A DNA stretch of 45,614 nt from Actinomyces dentalis DSM 19115 (GTDB taxonomy: Bacteria; Actinomycetota; Actinomycetes; Actinomycetales; Actinomycetaceae), in the NCBI RefSeq assembly GCF_000429225.1, contig NZ_AUBL01000036.1, positions 1 to 45,614 on the forward strand, given 5' to 3'. The notes beneath the pieces are model-generated. The model had not been told where the DNA came from. It saw only the letters and a program-made list of their open reading frames with translations, and did no database searches. The translations under genes were made by a program, and so were the position numbers. Shown here one piece after another: positions 19,055-26,870 of the stretch. Every line of letters starts with the position of its first letter. Positions within the stretch are counted from its first letter, which is position 1.

Positions 19055-20086
19055 ATGAACAACCCCATGAGCCCCGCGACCCCGCGCCTGCCCCGCCGCC
19101 GCGCCCTGGCCGCCGCCGCGACCGCCGGCGCCGCCGCCCTGCTCGGCGCCTGCTCGAGCGGAACCGCCTCCAGATCCCTGTCCACGGCCTCCGGCGCGGC
19201 CGGGCCCCTCACCATCGGCATGACCTACACCCCCAACGTCCAATTCGCCCCCTTCTACATGTCCGTCTACGCCGACGGCACCCAGCTGCGCCACCACGGC
19301 GCCCAGGAGGGCCAGTTCGAGGCCCTCCTGGCCGGCACGGAGCACCTGGTCGTGGCCGGCGGCGACGAGGCCGCCGTCGCCGCCTCCAACGGCTCGGACC
19401 TGGTCATCATCGGCGGCTACTACCAGCGCTACCCCGCCTGCCTCATCGTGCCCCAGGACTCGCCGATCACCGCCCTGAACCAGCTCGCCGGCCGCACCGT
19501 CGGCGTGCCCGGCCGCACCGGCGAGACCTGGTACGCCCTCCAGCTCGCCCTGGAGACGGCCGGCCTGACCGAGTCCGACGTCACCATCCAGGAGATCGGC
19601 TTCACCCAGCAGGCCGCCCTCGTGGGCGGCAAGGTCGACGCCATCGTCGGCTTCTCCAACAACGACGCCGTCCAGATCGCCCAGAACGGCATGGCGGTGC
19701 GCACCCTCGACGTCGCCGCCGAAGTCCCCCTCATCGGCGCCTCCCTGGTGACCACCGCCCGGGTCCTGGCCGCCCGCCGCGACGACCTCGCCGCGGCGGT
19801 GAGCGCCAGCGCCAAGGGCATGACGCGCTTCGTCGACGACCCCGACGCCGCCGTGGAGACCACCCGCACCTACGTCACCGACCTGGTCGACCCGCAGGAG
19901 GCCGCCCGCGCCCGCGAGGTCGCCGTGGCCACCGGAGCGCTCGTGCGCCCCGCCCCCGACACCGTCGTCGGATCCGTCTCGGCCGACCGCGTGGCCCCGA
20001 TGCTCGACTTCCTGGGGGCCCACCGCCTGCTCGGCCCCACGGCCCCCGCCGTCGACGTCGTGTGCACCCCCCTGCTCGACGCCTGA
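19055..20086 (+). CDS. ribY: RibY-like substrate-binding lipoprotein
   Basis: This 343-residue periplasmic-type binding protein of the NMT1/ThiY-like family is anchored as a lipoprotein. The signal peptide has an arginine cluster (LPRRRALAAAA, Tat-like) and a lipobox LLGAC, with the acylated Cys near residue 33. The mature part starts the type II binding fold with TIGMTYTPNVQFAPFYMS; GRTVGVPGRTGETWYALQ (about 148) and VGGKVDAIVGFSNND (about 190) match the two-lobe pattern of this family. An AAGGAAG site precedes ATG 19055. It follows ribX after 73 bases in the FMN-riboswitch transcript, so the ligand is probably riboflavin or a related flavin. Confidence 0.82.
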   Translation: MNNPMSPATPRLPRRRALAAAATAGAAALLGACSSGTASRSLSTASGAAGPLTIGMTYTPNVQFAPFYMSVYADGTQLRHHGAQEGQFEALLAGTEHLVVAGGDEAAVAASNGSDLVIIGGYYQRYPACLIVPQDSPITALNQLAGRTVGVPGRTGETWYALQLALETAGLTESDVTIQEIGFTQQAALVGGKVDAIVGFSNNDAVQIAQNGMAVRTLDVAAEVPLIGASLVTTARVLAARRDDLAAAVSASAKGMTRFVDDPDAAVETTRTYVTDLVDPQEAARAREVAVATGALVRPAPDTVVGSVSADRVAPMLDFLGAHRLLGPTAPAVDVVCTPLLDA

Positions 20087-20104
20087 CCCGCCCGCCCCGC
20101 GAGT

Positions 20105-20121
20105 CCCGCCGCCGCGGCGGG
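20105..20121 (+). terminator. short GC hairpin after ribY
   Basis: A perfect 7-bp inverted repeat with a 3-base loop (CCCGCCG-CCG-CGGCGGG) lies 18 bases after the ribY stop. There is no T-run. It is a possible terminator between ribXY and the next gene. Confidence 0.4.
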
Positions 20122-20180
20122 GCCGGCCGATAGGATGCCCGAGTCGCGCCGCACGGCGAACCGGCCCGGAAGGGGGACCC

Positions 20181-20549
20181 ATGACCACTCAGCCCAGTCA
20201 GCAGCGACTCGAACAGCTCCTCGACGCCGTCGTCGTCGACGAAGACGGCGCCAGAGTCGGCGAGGTCGCCCAGATCCTCCTGGACAACATCAGCGGCCGG
20301 CCCACCTGGGTGCGCGTGGTCGCCGGAGCGCTGCGCCCCCGCCCGATCCTCGTGCCCCTGGTGGGGGCGAGCCTGAAGGCCGGCGCACTGCGCGTGCCCC
20401 ACCCCCGGGCGCGCCTGAGGGCGGCGCCGCGGCCCGCCGCCCAGGAGGGGCTGAGCCCCGAGGAGGAGGAGACCCTGGCCGCCTACTACGGAATCGCCCT
20501 GGCCGACGACGACGATCTCGTCCCTGCGCCCGCCCCGCCGCCGGCCTGA
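20181..20549 (+). CDS. PRC-barrel domain protein
   Basis: This small 122-residue cytosolic protein has the beta-rich PRC-barrel pattern: VVVDEDGARVGEVAQILLDN, then PTWVRVVAG, then ILVPLVGASLKAGALRVPHP. The PRC barrel is found in RimM and in many actinobacterial proteins of unknown role. The C-terminal third (about 85-122) is acidic with a Pro/Ala tail. The start ATG 20181 has GGAAGGGGGA upstream. Its stop is 13 bases from the convergent hisG stop. Function is not known. Confidence 0.75.
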   Translation: MTTQPSQQRLEQLLDAVVVDEDGARVGEVAQILLDNISGRPTWVRVVAGALRPRPILVPLVGASLKAGALRVPHPRARLRAAPRPAAQEGLSPEEEETLAAYYGIALADDDDLVPAPAPPPA

Positions 20550-20562
20550 CGGGCCCGGCGCG

Positions 20563-21408
20563 CTAGAGCCGGCAGGCCAGCAGCGAGGAGACCAGGATCG
20601 CCCGCGCACCCACCGCGTACAACTCGTCCATCACCCGATTGACGTCCTTACGCGGCACCATCGCCCGCACCGCCACCCAGTCCGGATTCTGCAGCGGGGA
20701 GACCGTCGGCGACTCGATGCCCGGCGTGATCGCCGTCGCCAGATGCAGATCGTTCATCGGCACGTCGTAATCGACGAGCACGTAGGACCGGGCCCGCAGC
20801 ACCCCCTCCAGACGGCGCACCAGAACCGCCAGGGCCGGCTCGTCGCGCAACCGCTCGGTGGTGACGAGCACCGCCTCACTGACCAGGATCGGCTCGCCGA
20901 ACACCTCCAGACCGGCCGCCCGCAGCGTCGTGCCCGTCTCCACGACGTCGGCGATGAGATCGGCCACGCCCAACTGCACCGAGGACTCCACCGCGCCGTC
21001 GAGGTGGACGATCCGCGCACTCACGCCCCGCCGCGCCAGGTAATCGCCCACCAGCACGTCGTAGGAGGTGGCCACGCGCCTGCCCTCCACATCCGCCAGC
21101 GTGACGGCCGTCCCCGCGGGCGCGGCGAAGCGGAAGGTGGAACGGGCGAAGCCCAGCGCCAGATGCTCCACCGCATCGACCCCCGAGTCCAGCAGCAGAT
21201 CCCGACCCGTGATACCGGCGTGAACAGTGCCCTGCCCCACATAGACGGCGATATCGCGCGGACGCAGGAAGAACAGCTCCACACCGCCCGCCTCGTCGAC
21301 CAGGACCAGCTCGCGCCCGGTGCGCCGGGTGCGGTACCCGGCCTCGGCGAGCAGGGTGACGGCGGGCTCGGACAAGGAGCCCTTATTGGGCACGGCGATG
21401 CGCAGCAC
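20563..21408 (-). CDS. hisG: ATP phosphoribosyltransferase, long form
   Basis: HisG catalyses the first step of histidine synthesis, joining ATP and PRPP to give phosphoribosyl-ATP. The 281-residue protein opens with [19 protein letters not shown] and has [15 protein letters not shown] (about 70). The PRPP-loop region [20 protein letters not shown] is near 155-175. A C-terminal ACT-like regulatory domain begins around residue 210 ([15 protein letters not shown] onward), which marks the long, histidine-feedback-inhibited form. I chose GTG 21408 because AAGGAG (21420-21415) lies six bases before it; the GTG at 21423 would put that site inside the gene. It is co-directional with and follows hisE. 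Confidence 0.93.
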   Translation of the reverse strand: MLRIAVPNKGSLSEPAVTLLAEAGYRTRRTGRELVLVDEAGGVELFFLRPRDIAVYVGQGTVHAGITGRDLLLDSGVDAVEHLALGFARSTFRFAAPAGTAVTLADVEGRRVATSYDVLVGDYLARRGVSARIVHLDGAVESSVQLGVADLIADVVETGTTLRAAGLEVFGEPILVSEAVLVTTERLRDEPALAVLVRRLEGVLRARSYVLVDYDVPMNDLHLATAITPGIESPTVSPLQNPDWVAVRAMVPRKDVNRVMDELYAVGARAILVSSLLACRL

Positions 21409-21556
21409 GACGCACTCCTTCACATGACGACGACGGATGACTCACAGGACTCACGGGGGCGCCGGGCCGACGGGAGCGCGGAGCGGCGGAATGCGGCCCC
21501 GACCGCCGTCGACGCCCCCGCCCCGCCCGCCGCCCGAGCGGGGCGGGCCGACGGCC

Positions 21557-21820
21557 TCACAGATGCTCGTAGACGTCGGCCAGGGTGTAGCCCTTGGCGA
21601 TCATCATGACCTGCACGTGGTAGAGCAGCTGACTGAGCTCGACGCAGGCGGCCTCATCGGACTCGTGCTCACAGGCCATCCACGACTCGGCGGCCTCCTC
21701 CACCAGCTTCTTGCCGATGAAGTGGACGCCCCGATCCAGCTCCTCCACGGTGGCGGAGCCGGCCGGACGGGCGGAGGCCTTGCGCTCGAGCTCGGCGAAC
21801 AGGCCCTCGAAGGTCTTCAT
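21557..21820 (-). CDS. hisE: phosphoribosyl-ATP pyrophosphatase
   Basis: HisE removes pyrophosphate from phosphoribosyl-ATP, the second step of histidine synthesis. The 87-residue all-alpha protein has the MazG-like signature: [20 protein letters not shown], then [20 protein letters not shown], with the conserved EEAAE metal-binding acids, and [15 protein letters not shown] near the end. It lies 148 bases upstream of hisG. ATG 21820 has no ribosome site; TAGCCT ends six bases before it, pointing to a leaderless message for the hisEG unit. The 148-base spacer to hisG is long for an operon and holds no gene. Confidence 0.93.
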   Translation of the reverse strand: MKTFEGLFAELERKASARPAGSATVEELDRGVHFIGKKLVEEAAESWMACEHESDEAACVELSQLLYHVQVMMIAKGYTLADVYEHL

Positions 21821-21826
21821 GCCCGC

Positions 21827-21832
21827 AGGCTA
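21827..21832 (-). promoter_or_regulatory. -10 box for leaderless hisE mRNA
   Basis: On the minus strand TAGCCT ends six bases before the hisE ATG, with only GCGGGC between them. Confidence 0.5.
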
Positions 21833-21924
21833 ATGCATGACGCGACCCCCGGCGCGCCGCCCGCGCGACCGGCAGGATCCGCCCCGCCTCCCGCCCGGCG
21901 CACCAACCCCGGCGCACCACCGAC

Positions 21925-23100
21925 TCAGCACCCGGCCGCCGACCCCGCCAGCACCGCCGCCGCATGCCGCCCGGCCGCCGCCGCCGCCACGAAAGCCGCC
22001 TCATCCTCCTCCAGACCCCGCCCCATCGTCGACAAACGCACGCCGATGGCCCGCTCGGCCCCCGCCAGAACCCCCCTCAGACCCTCCACACCCGCATCCA
22101 CCCGACGATGCCGCACCCCCACCGCCCGCGGCTCGCACAACCACCGGACCTGCGCATCGACCCGCCGCCCCAACTCACCGCCCAGCCGCGGCACCACCAC
22201 ATCCGCCCCCGCCAGCGCCACCCGCCCGTAAGCGGTCAACGAATGGTGCGAGACTCCGCGATGGCGCTCGCGGGCATCGGCCTGCGAAATGCGCAGACAG
22301 GCGATGGGCCGCCCGCCCAGGGCGGCGACGGCGTTGACGGCATCCCCGCAGGCGACGCCGGAGAACCCCCAGGGGGTGTCCGTGCCCAGATTGCCCGGAC
22401 CCTGGATGACGACGACGATCTCAGCGCCCAGAACGTGACGGGCGGCCAGGAGCGCGTTATGAACGCTGACGGCCTCCAGGTCACCGCCCCAGGCCTGCCC
22501 CGCCGTGACAGTCCCGACGATCCAACCCGCCCGGCGCAGGGCGGCGACCACGCGCGAATAGGCCAGGGGCAGGGCGCCGCCGTCGGTCATGACATAGACG
22601 ATGCGCGCCGGCCGCCCCCCACCGGCCCCCGCGCGGGCGCCGGCCACGATCGCCGGAAGGCTGGAGTGCAGATCGGCGACCACGACCGGCGCCCCGTCCA
22701 ACGCGAGTTCTCCGATCGGCCGCGACAGGACGTCGTGATGCGCCGCGCCCTGCTCGTCGGCGCCGGCGACCATGACCTGGTCGGGCATGTAGCGGGCCTT
22801 GACCAGGTGACCGTCGGCGGGCGGATCGGCGGGCAGGACGTCAAGACGGGCCGCCACCATGGCGTGACCGCCGGTGCCCAGGCCCCGATCGAGGGCCGAG
22901 ACCTCCAGGCGCACCCGCTCGCCGGGCCGCGGCTCCCCGCACAGCTGCTCATAGGCCACGGCGCGGCAGACGCGCCCCGGCACCAGCCCGCGCGCCCCAT
23001 CAGGCGCCGCGGTGATCTCAACATCCAGCTCCAGGCACCGGCGCCCGGGCTCCCCCCAGGACCGCCGCAGGACCAGGACCTCGCCATCGCGCCACATCAT
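21925..23100 (-). CDS. DUF3866 family protein
   Basis: This 391-residue protein is of a conserved actinobacterial family of unknown function (DUF3866). Recognisable parts are an N-terminal beta-rich section (about 1-110), then PVVVADLHSSLPAIVAGARA, ARIVYVMTDGGALPLAYSRV, TVTAGQAWGGDLEAVSVHNA and VVVIQGPGNLGTDTPWGFSG. HHSLTAYGRVALAGADVVVP follows, about two thirds along. There is no signal peptide or obvious membrane span. Two ATG codons occur in tandem (23100 and 23097); TAGGCT ends six bases before the first, so a leaderless message is likely. It lies 104 bases upstream of hisE on the same strand, but hisE has its own -10 box. Function is unknown. Confidence 0.8.
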   Translation of the reverse strand: MMWRDGEVLVLRRSWGEPGRRCLELDVEITAAPDGARGLVPGRVCRAVAYEQLCGEPRPGERVRLEVSALDRGLGTGGHAMVAARLDVLPADPPADGHLVKARYMPDQVMVAGADEQGAAHHDVLSRPIGELALDGAPVVVADLHSSLPAIVAGARAGAGGGRPARIVYVMTDGGALPLAYSRVVAALRRAGWIVGTVTAGQAWGGDLEAVSVHNALLAARHVLGAEIVVVIQGPGNLGTDTPWGFSGVACGDAVNAVAALGGRPIACLRISQADARERHRGVSHHSLTAYGRVALAGADVVVPRLGGELGRRVDAQVRWLCEPRAVGVRHRRVDAGVEGLRGVLAGAERAIGVRLSTMGRGLEEDEAAFVAAAAAGRHAAAVLAGSAAGC

Positions 23101-23106
23101 GACCCC

Positions 23107-23112
23107 AGCCTA
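23107..23112 (-). promoter_or_regulatory. -10 box for leaderless DUF3866 mRNA
   Basis: On the minus strand TAGGCT ends six bases before the first ATG (spacer GGGGTC). Confidence 0.5.
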
Positions 23113-23310
23113 CGGGCCGCACTACCGGCGGCCCGGACGGCTTCCGGCAGTCGACGGGTCACCGGAGCTGCGATCCGCCGTGACACCGGCGCCCCGCTGA
23201 CCCGTCCTCGTCGCCGGACTCGCGCCGGAGCCGTCGGCAAGCAGGGGAACACGGCGGGCGCCCGGCCGGGAGGCGTCCACGAGGCGCTCGCGGACGCCTC
23301 CCGGCGGCGC

Positions 23311-23442
23311 GAAAAGGTGGCTCCCGCATACTTTTAACGCCCCGCTCTGAGAGTCGTGGATCGCAAAATGGCGCAATGGCGCCATTCTCGGTGCGCGCTA
23401 CGACACGGAAGGCCCTTAAAAGTACGCGGGAGCCACCTTTTC
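23311..23442. repeat. 132-bp inverted-repeat element (MITE-like)
   Basis: The ends are 27-bp inverted repeats with one mismatch: 23311-23337, beginning GAAAAGGTGGCTCCCGC, and 23416-23442. The ~78-base interior has a 10-bp palindrome ATGGCGCCAT and no credible gene. Base composition is visibly lower in GC than the flanking genes. It sits in the 588-base gap between the DUF3866 gene and the IS110 remnant; 23101-23310 and 23443-23628 hold nothing else I can identify. A non-autonomous transposable element is the simplest reading; a bidirectional hairpin terminator is an alternative. Confidence 0.7.
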
Positions 23443-23628
23443 ACGCGACCGGACCGTGACAATAGAGGGCGACAGTCCGTCGATGGCGATGCTGTTGATA
23501 ATAATGGGAATGCAGTGACGAGTGAGGATGTACTTTCCGGGCCTCTGTGCCCTGCAGCCCCGGACTGATGGCGGCGGCAGTGCACCGGCGGGATCGCTGC
23601 CGCCTGCTGCACGGGTTCAGTGGGTCGC

Positions 23629-23654
23629 GGTGGTGCGGGTGGGGCTCTTGGGAC
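23629..23654 (+). repeat. 26-bp dispersed repeat, copy 1
   Basis: A 26-base GC-rich stretch beginning GGTGGTGCGGGTGGGGCTC recurs with one mismatch at 40195-40220. This copy lies just beyond the 3' end of the IS110 transposase frame, so it could be part of that element's end or its target. Confidence 0.6.
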
Positions 23655-23688
23655 GGCCTCGGGCGGGGGTTTGATGCTCCTATTGGTG

Positions 23689-24969
23689 TCAAGCGGTGTG
23701 GGTCTGTGGTTGTTGGGTGTTGAGCCATTGGCGGTATGCTGCGGTGAGGGTGGTGTCGGGGCGTGTGCCGCGTTCGAGTTCGCTGATCCGGGCCGGGTGG
23801 GTGTTCAGGTGGTGGGCGGCTTGGGTGAGGGTGAGTCCTCGTTCGTGGCGCAGTCGGCGCAGGTCGTCGGTGCGGGGTGCGGGTTGGGGGTGGGTCAGCA
23901 GGTGCCATGCTTCGCGGGCGATGGCGCGTTTGAGGCAGCGCAGTATCTCTTTGCAGTTCTTGCCCGTGGCGGTGAGGCGGGCGGCGTAGGCCTTGGTGCG
24001 CGGGTCGCTGGACAGGCGGACCAGGGCGATCTGGTGCAGCGCCCAGTTGGCCTGTCGGTCGCCGCCGCGGTTGAGTCGGTGGCGGTTGGTCTTCCCGGAG
24101 CTGGCGGGGATCGGGGCGGCGCCGCACAGGGCGGCGAAGGAGGCCTCGGTGCGGATTCGGCCGGGGTTGTCGCCGGCGCCGGCGAGCAGGGTGGCGGTGG
24201 TGATGACGCCGTAGCCCTTGGTGGCGAGCATCGTCGGGGCGGCGCGGGCGGTCAGTGCGCGCAGCTCGGTGTCGATGTCGGCGATCTCGTCGGTCAGGAT
24301 CCGGTGGCGGCGGACCCGGGCGGCGCAGCGCTCGCGCGGTCGCCGATGCGGGGGCGGTGGGTGGCCGGGGCGGGGCGCGTGCGGGCCAGGGCGTCGATGA
24401 GCCCCCTCGCCGCTGAGGCGGTGCGGGGCGGGTGCGCACGGCGTCGGGGGCGGTGGCCGGCAGGGCGGTGATCTGCCGGTGGGCGGCGACGCGGGCCTTC
24501 ATCGCGCTGCGGCGCCGGGCCAGGAGCACCCGGATCTGTTCGCAGGGGCCGGTGCCGGTCTTGGCCACGGGCAGGGCGTCGGCCCCGGGCCGGTGCTCTG
24601 CCGGCGGCGGCTCAGGCTCTGATCGGGTTCGGGGCTCGCCGGCGGCGGCGCCGGGGGGGCGCCCGGGGGCGGATGACCCCTGGGGTCGGCGCGCCGGCGG
24701 CCCCCCGGGGCGCGGGCCAGGCCCGCCCCCCAGGAGCCGGTGCCCTCGATGCCGATCATCCGAATGCGCCCGTGGGAGCGGACGAAGTCGCGGGGCTGGT
24801 CGTAGCCCGCCGGGGTCGCCGGGACCCGCATGTCGCCCAGCCCTGCGCCGGTCGCCGCGTTCAGGACCGCGACGTGGTGGGTGTCCTTGTGGGTGTCGAC
24901 CCCCGCGACGACCCAGGGCTCGTCGTCGGATCGGTCCCGGGTGCGCGTCCCGGCGGTGTCTGTCATCAT
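23689..24969 (-). pseudogene. IS110-family transposase with C-terminal HTH, frameshifted
   Basis: The N-terminal part (from ATG 24969) carries the DEDD/RuvC-like start WVVAGVDTHKDTHHVAVLNA and GIEGTGSWGAGLARA, then loses frame near 24720. The middle (VAKTGTGPCEQIRVLLARRR, about 24550) reads in another frame, and the frame of the N terminus returns by about 24400. It continues as LATKGYGVITTATLLAGAGD and FAALCGAAPIPASSGKTNRH to the stop at 23689. At least two indels are therefore needed, with the worst-preserved stretch between 24480 and 24720. After the transposase domain comes an added XRE-type helix-turn-helix, LRRLRHERGLTLTQAAHHLN then RISELERG. Sequence errors could mimic the damage, but the number of shifts makes a dead gene more likely. 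Confidence 0.85.
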
Positions 24970-24995
24970 GATGATGCGCCTTCCTCGTGGTGGGC

Positions 24996-25078
24996 GCGCC
25001 GGTCGGGGCCCAGCGGATCAGGACGTTGACGGGGCTCCCCCGAGCTCGTATCAGGTCATGCAGGGCCCCGACCGGCGC
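24996..25078 (-). other. long hairpin upstream of IS110 gene (possible bridge RNA region)
   Basis: A perfect 16-bp inverted repeat (24996-25011 with 25063-25078) encloses a 51-base loop that contains a smaller GGGG-CTC-CCCC hairpin. It lies 27-109 bases upstream of the transposase start. IS110 elements encode a structured bridge RNA in the non-coding end upstream of the transposase, so position and structure fit. Guide loops and element borders have not been identified. Confidence 0.35.
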
Positions 25079-25195
25079 CGGTGGGTCGCCGGCCGGCCGG
25101 GACGCGGACAGGACCGCGACCAGGGCAGACCCCCGGGGCCGCCAGTCAAATTCCGGGTCACACGCCCCCGCCGGACAGGCACTTACATTCTCCAC

Positions 25196-25313
25196 GTCCA
25201 AATCTGTTGCAAAGGCGCCCCGCGACCGGATCGGCGGTGGGGAGAAGCGCGGAATATCAACGATCCTCTTCCGGCGTTTCGGCTCGATCGGGGCCTTTGC
25301 AACAGATTTGGAC
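25196..25313. mobile_element. 118-bp MITE, copy 1
   Basis: Perfect 21-bp terminal inverted repeats (25196-25216 and 25293-25313; GTCCAAATCTGTTGCAAAGG...) enclose a 76-base core containing GCGCGGAATATCAACGAT. A copy of identical length is at 40239-40356 and a truncated inverted copy at 44800-44867. There is no coding capacity, so movement would depend on a transposase elsewhere. No target duplication is obvious here. Confidence 0.85.
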
Positions 25314-25479
25314 AACCGGCGCCGCCGCGGGCTCCGGGAGGGGTGGCCATGGGCCGGACGGCGACCACGGCGGGCGCCCCGACGACCGCGCGGTCCGCGG
25401 GGACGCCGCCCGGGCCCGCGCGGGCGCGCCCCGGCCCCGCCCGCGCGGCGCGGGTCGCCCGTAGACGCGCCCCGACGCG

Positions 25480-25548
25480 CGAGATCGTCACTCGACCCGC
25501 GAGTACGTCTGCTAGAGGTACGTGCTCGCGGGTCGAGTGACGATCTCG
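25480..25548. repeat. 29-bp-arm palindrome with CTGCTAGAGGT loop
   Basis: The 29-bp arms (25480-25508 and 25520-25548) match with a single mismatch around an 11-base loop. Each arm is a half-unit CGAGATCG plus one 20-bp unit of the type TCACTCGACCCGCGAGTACG. The same unit and the complementary loop occur at 33626-33748. About 185 bases separate it from pafB. A 22-bp repeat containing CCGACGACCGCGCGG flanks the area (near 25379 and 25557). Confidence 0.8.
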
Positions 25549-25721
25549 GCGGTTACCCGACGACCGCGCGGACCGCGGCGCCGACCCGGGACCCTGCGCG
25601 CCCTGTCTGCCGGCGCCCCGGACAACGCGTCGGCGCCTCGGCTCCCTCAACAGGGAAGCCGCCCGGCAGTGCCGCCTTCGCCCGAACCCCCAAACCCGAA
25701 GGATTGGCGGCGACGGTCCAT

Positions 25722-25727
25722 TAGGCT
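25722..25727 (+). promoter_or_regulatory. -10 box for leaderless pafB mRNA
   Basis: TAGGCT ends six bases (GACCGG) before GTG 25734, and there is no ribosome site. Confidence 0.5.
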
Positions 25728-25733
25728 GACCGG

Positions 25734-26870
25734 GTGACCACCCCCGCGATTCCCGCCGAGGAGCGGGAGATCAATCTGCTCCTGGCTCTGCGCAACACCG
25801 CCGAGGGTCTGACGGCCGCCGAGATCATCAAGCGGGTCTCCGGCTACAACCCGGCCGGCGGCGGCAGCGCCCGGCGCATGTTCGAGCGCGACAAGGACAT
25901 CCTGCGGCAGATCGGCGTGCCCCTGCGGGCCTCGGGCACGGGCGACCAGTGCCGCTACCGCATCGAGGAGGAGGACTACGCCCTGGCGCCCCTGCGCCTG
26001 GACGCGGCGCAGACCGCCGCCCTCGACCTGGCCGCCTCCGCGTGGCGCGACGGCAGCCTGCCGGTCGCCGCGCGCCGGGCCCTGACCAAGCTCCGGGCGG
26101 TCTCGCCGGGCTCCGAGACCGGGGCGGCGCCCGACCTCAGCGTGGACCTGGCCGGTCAGGAGGTGCCCGCGCGACTGGCGGCCGCCGTCGATGAACGGCG
26201 CGTGGTCGCCTTCGATTACGCCTCGGCGAGTTCGGGCTCGCTGCGCCGGCGGGTGGTCGAGCCCCACGCCCTGCGCCTGAGCGAGGGGGCCTGGTACCTC
26301 GACGGCCTGGACACGCGGGCGGGGGAGTCGCGCACCTTCCGTCTGGCGCGGGTCCACGGCGAGATCGAGGTCATCGGGGACCCCGGGGCCTTCGAGGCGC
26401 CGGAGCCGGAGAACCCGCCGCCCCTCGTCGCCGTCCTCGCCGTGGCCGCCGGGCGCGCCCTGGAGCTGCGTCTGCGGGCCCTGGAGACGGCGGAGGAGCC
26501 GACGGCGCACCGCCCCGAGCCCGGCATGGACGTCATCGCCGTGCCCTACGCCGACCCCTTCTCCTTCGCCGGCGCGCTGGCGGCGCTGGGGGACGCGGTC
26601 GTCGTCCTGGAGCCCGCTCAACTGCGCGAGGAGGTCCTGGCGCACCTGCGCGGAGCCGCGGCCCTGGACGGCGCCGAACCGGACAAGACTGCGGCTTCGG
26701 ACGAGACCGCGACTCCGGGCGGGGCCGCCTCGGGCGGTGCGGCTCCGGATAACGCCGCTCCGGATGACGCCGCTCCGGATGACGCCGCACCGGATGGCGC
26801 CCCGCCGAACGGCGCCGCACTGGGCGAGGCCGCTCCGAACGGTGCGGCTTTGAACGGAGGTGGGCGCTGA
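25734..26870 (+). CDS. pafB: WYL-domain transcriptional regulator PafB
   Basis: PafB and PafC form the heteromeric DNA-damage activator of actinobacteria. This 378-residue protein has an N-terminal winged helix (about 1-65, EINLLLALRNTAEGLTAAEI) and a central WYL domain with RRRVVEPHALRLSEGAWYLD (about 160-200) and a WCX-like C-terminal part. After about residue 328 there is a degenerate five-residue repeat tail (AAPDx type) not usual for the family. The GTG start is leaderless. The last base of the stop is the first base of the pafC ATG. In other actinobacteria this pair precedes tatA-tatC, as it does here. Confidence 0.88.
   Translation: MTTPAIPAEEREINLLLALRNTAEGLTAAEIIKRVSGYNPAGGGSARRMFERDKDILRQIGVPLRASGTGDQCRYRIEEEDYALAPLRLDAAQTAALDLAASAWRDGSLPVAARRALTKLRAVSPGSETGAAPDLSVDLAGQEVPARLAAAVDERRVVAFDYASASSGSLRRRVVEPHALRLSEGAWYLDGLDTRAGESRTFRLARVHGEIEVIGDPGAFEAPEPENPPPLVAVLAVAAGRALELRLRALETAEEPTAHRPEPGMDVIAVPYADPFSFAGALAALGDAVVVLEPAQLREEVLAHLRGAAALDGAEPDKTAASDETATPGGAASGGAAPDNAAPDDAAPDDAAPDGAPPNGAALGEAAPNGAALNGGGR
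26718..26858 (+). repeat. 15-bp tandem repeats coding a pentapeptide tail
   Basis: About nine 15-bp units code for GGAAS, GGAAP, DNAAP, DDAAP, DDAAP, DGAPP, NGAAL, GEAAP and NGAAL at the end of PafB. Length differences between strains would be expected. Confidence 0.75.

Noticed and set aside
21409-21423. GTG 21423 as the hisG start
   Set aside because: It would place the AAGGAG ribosome site inside the gene; GTG 21408 has the right spacing and gives the usual N terminus.
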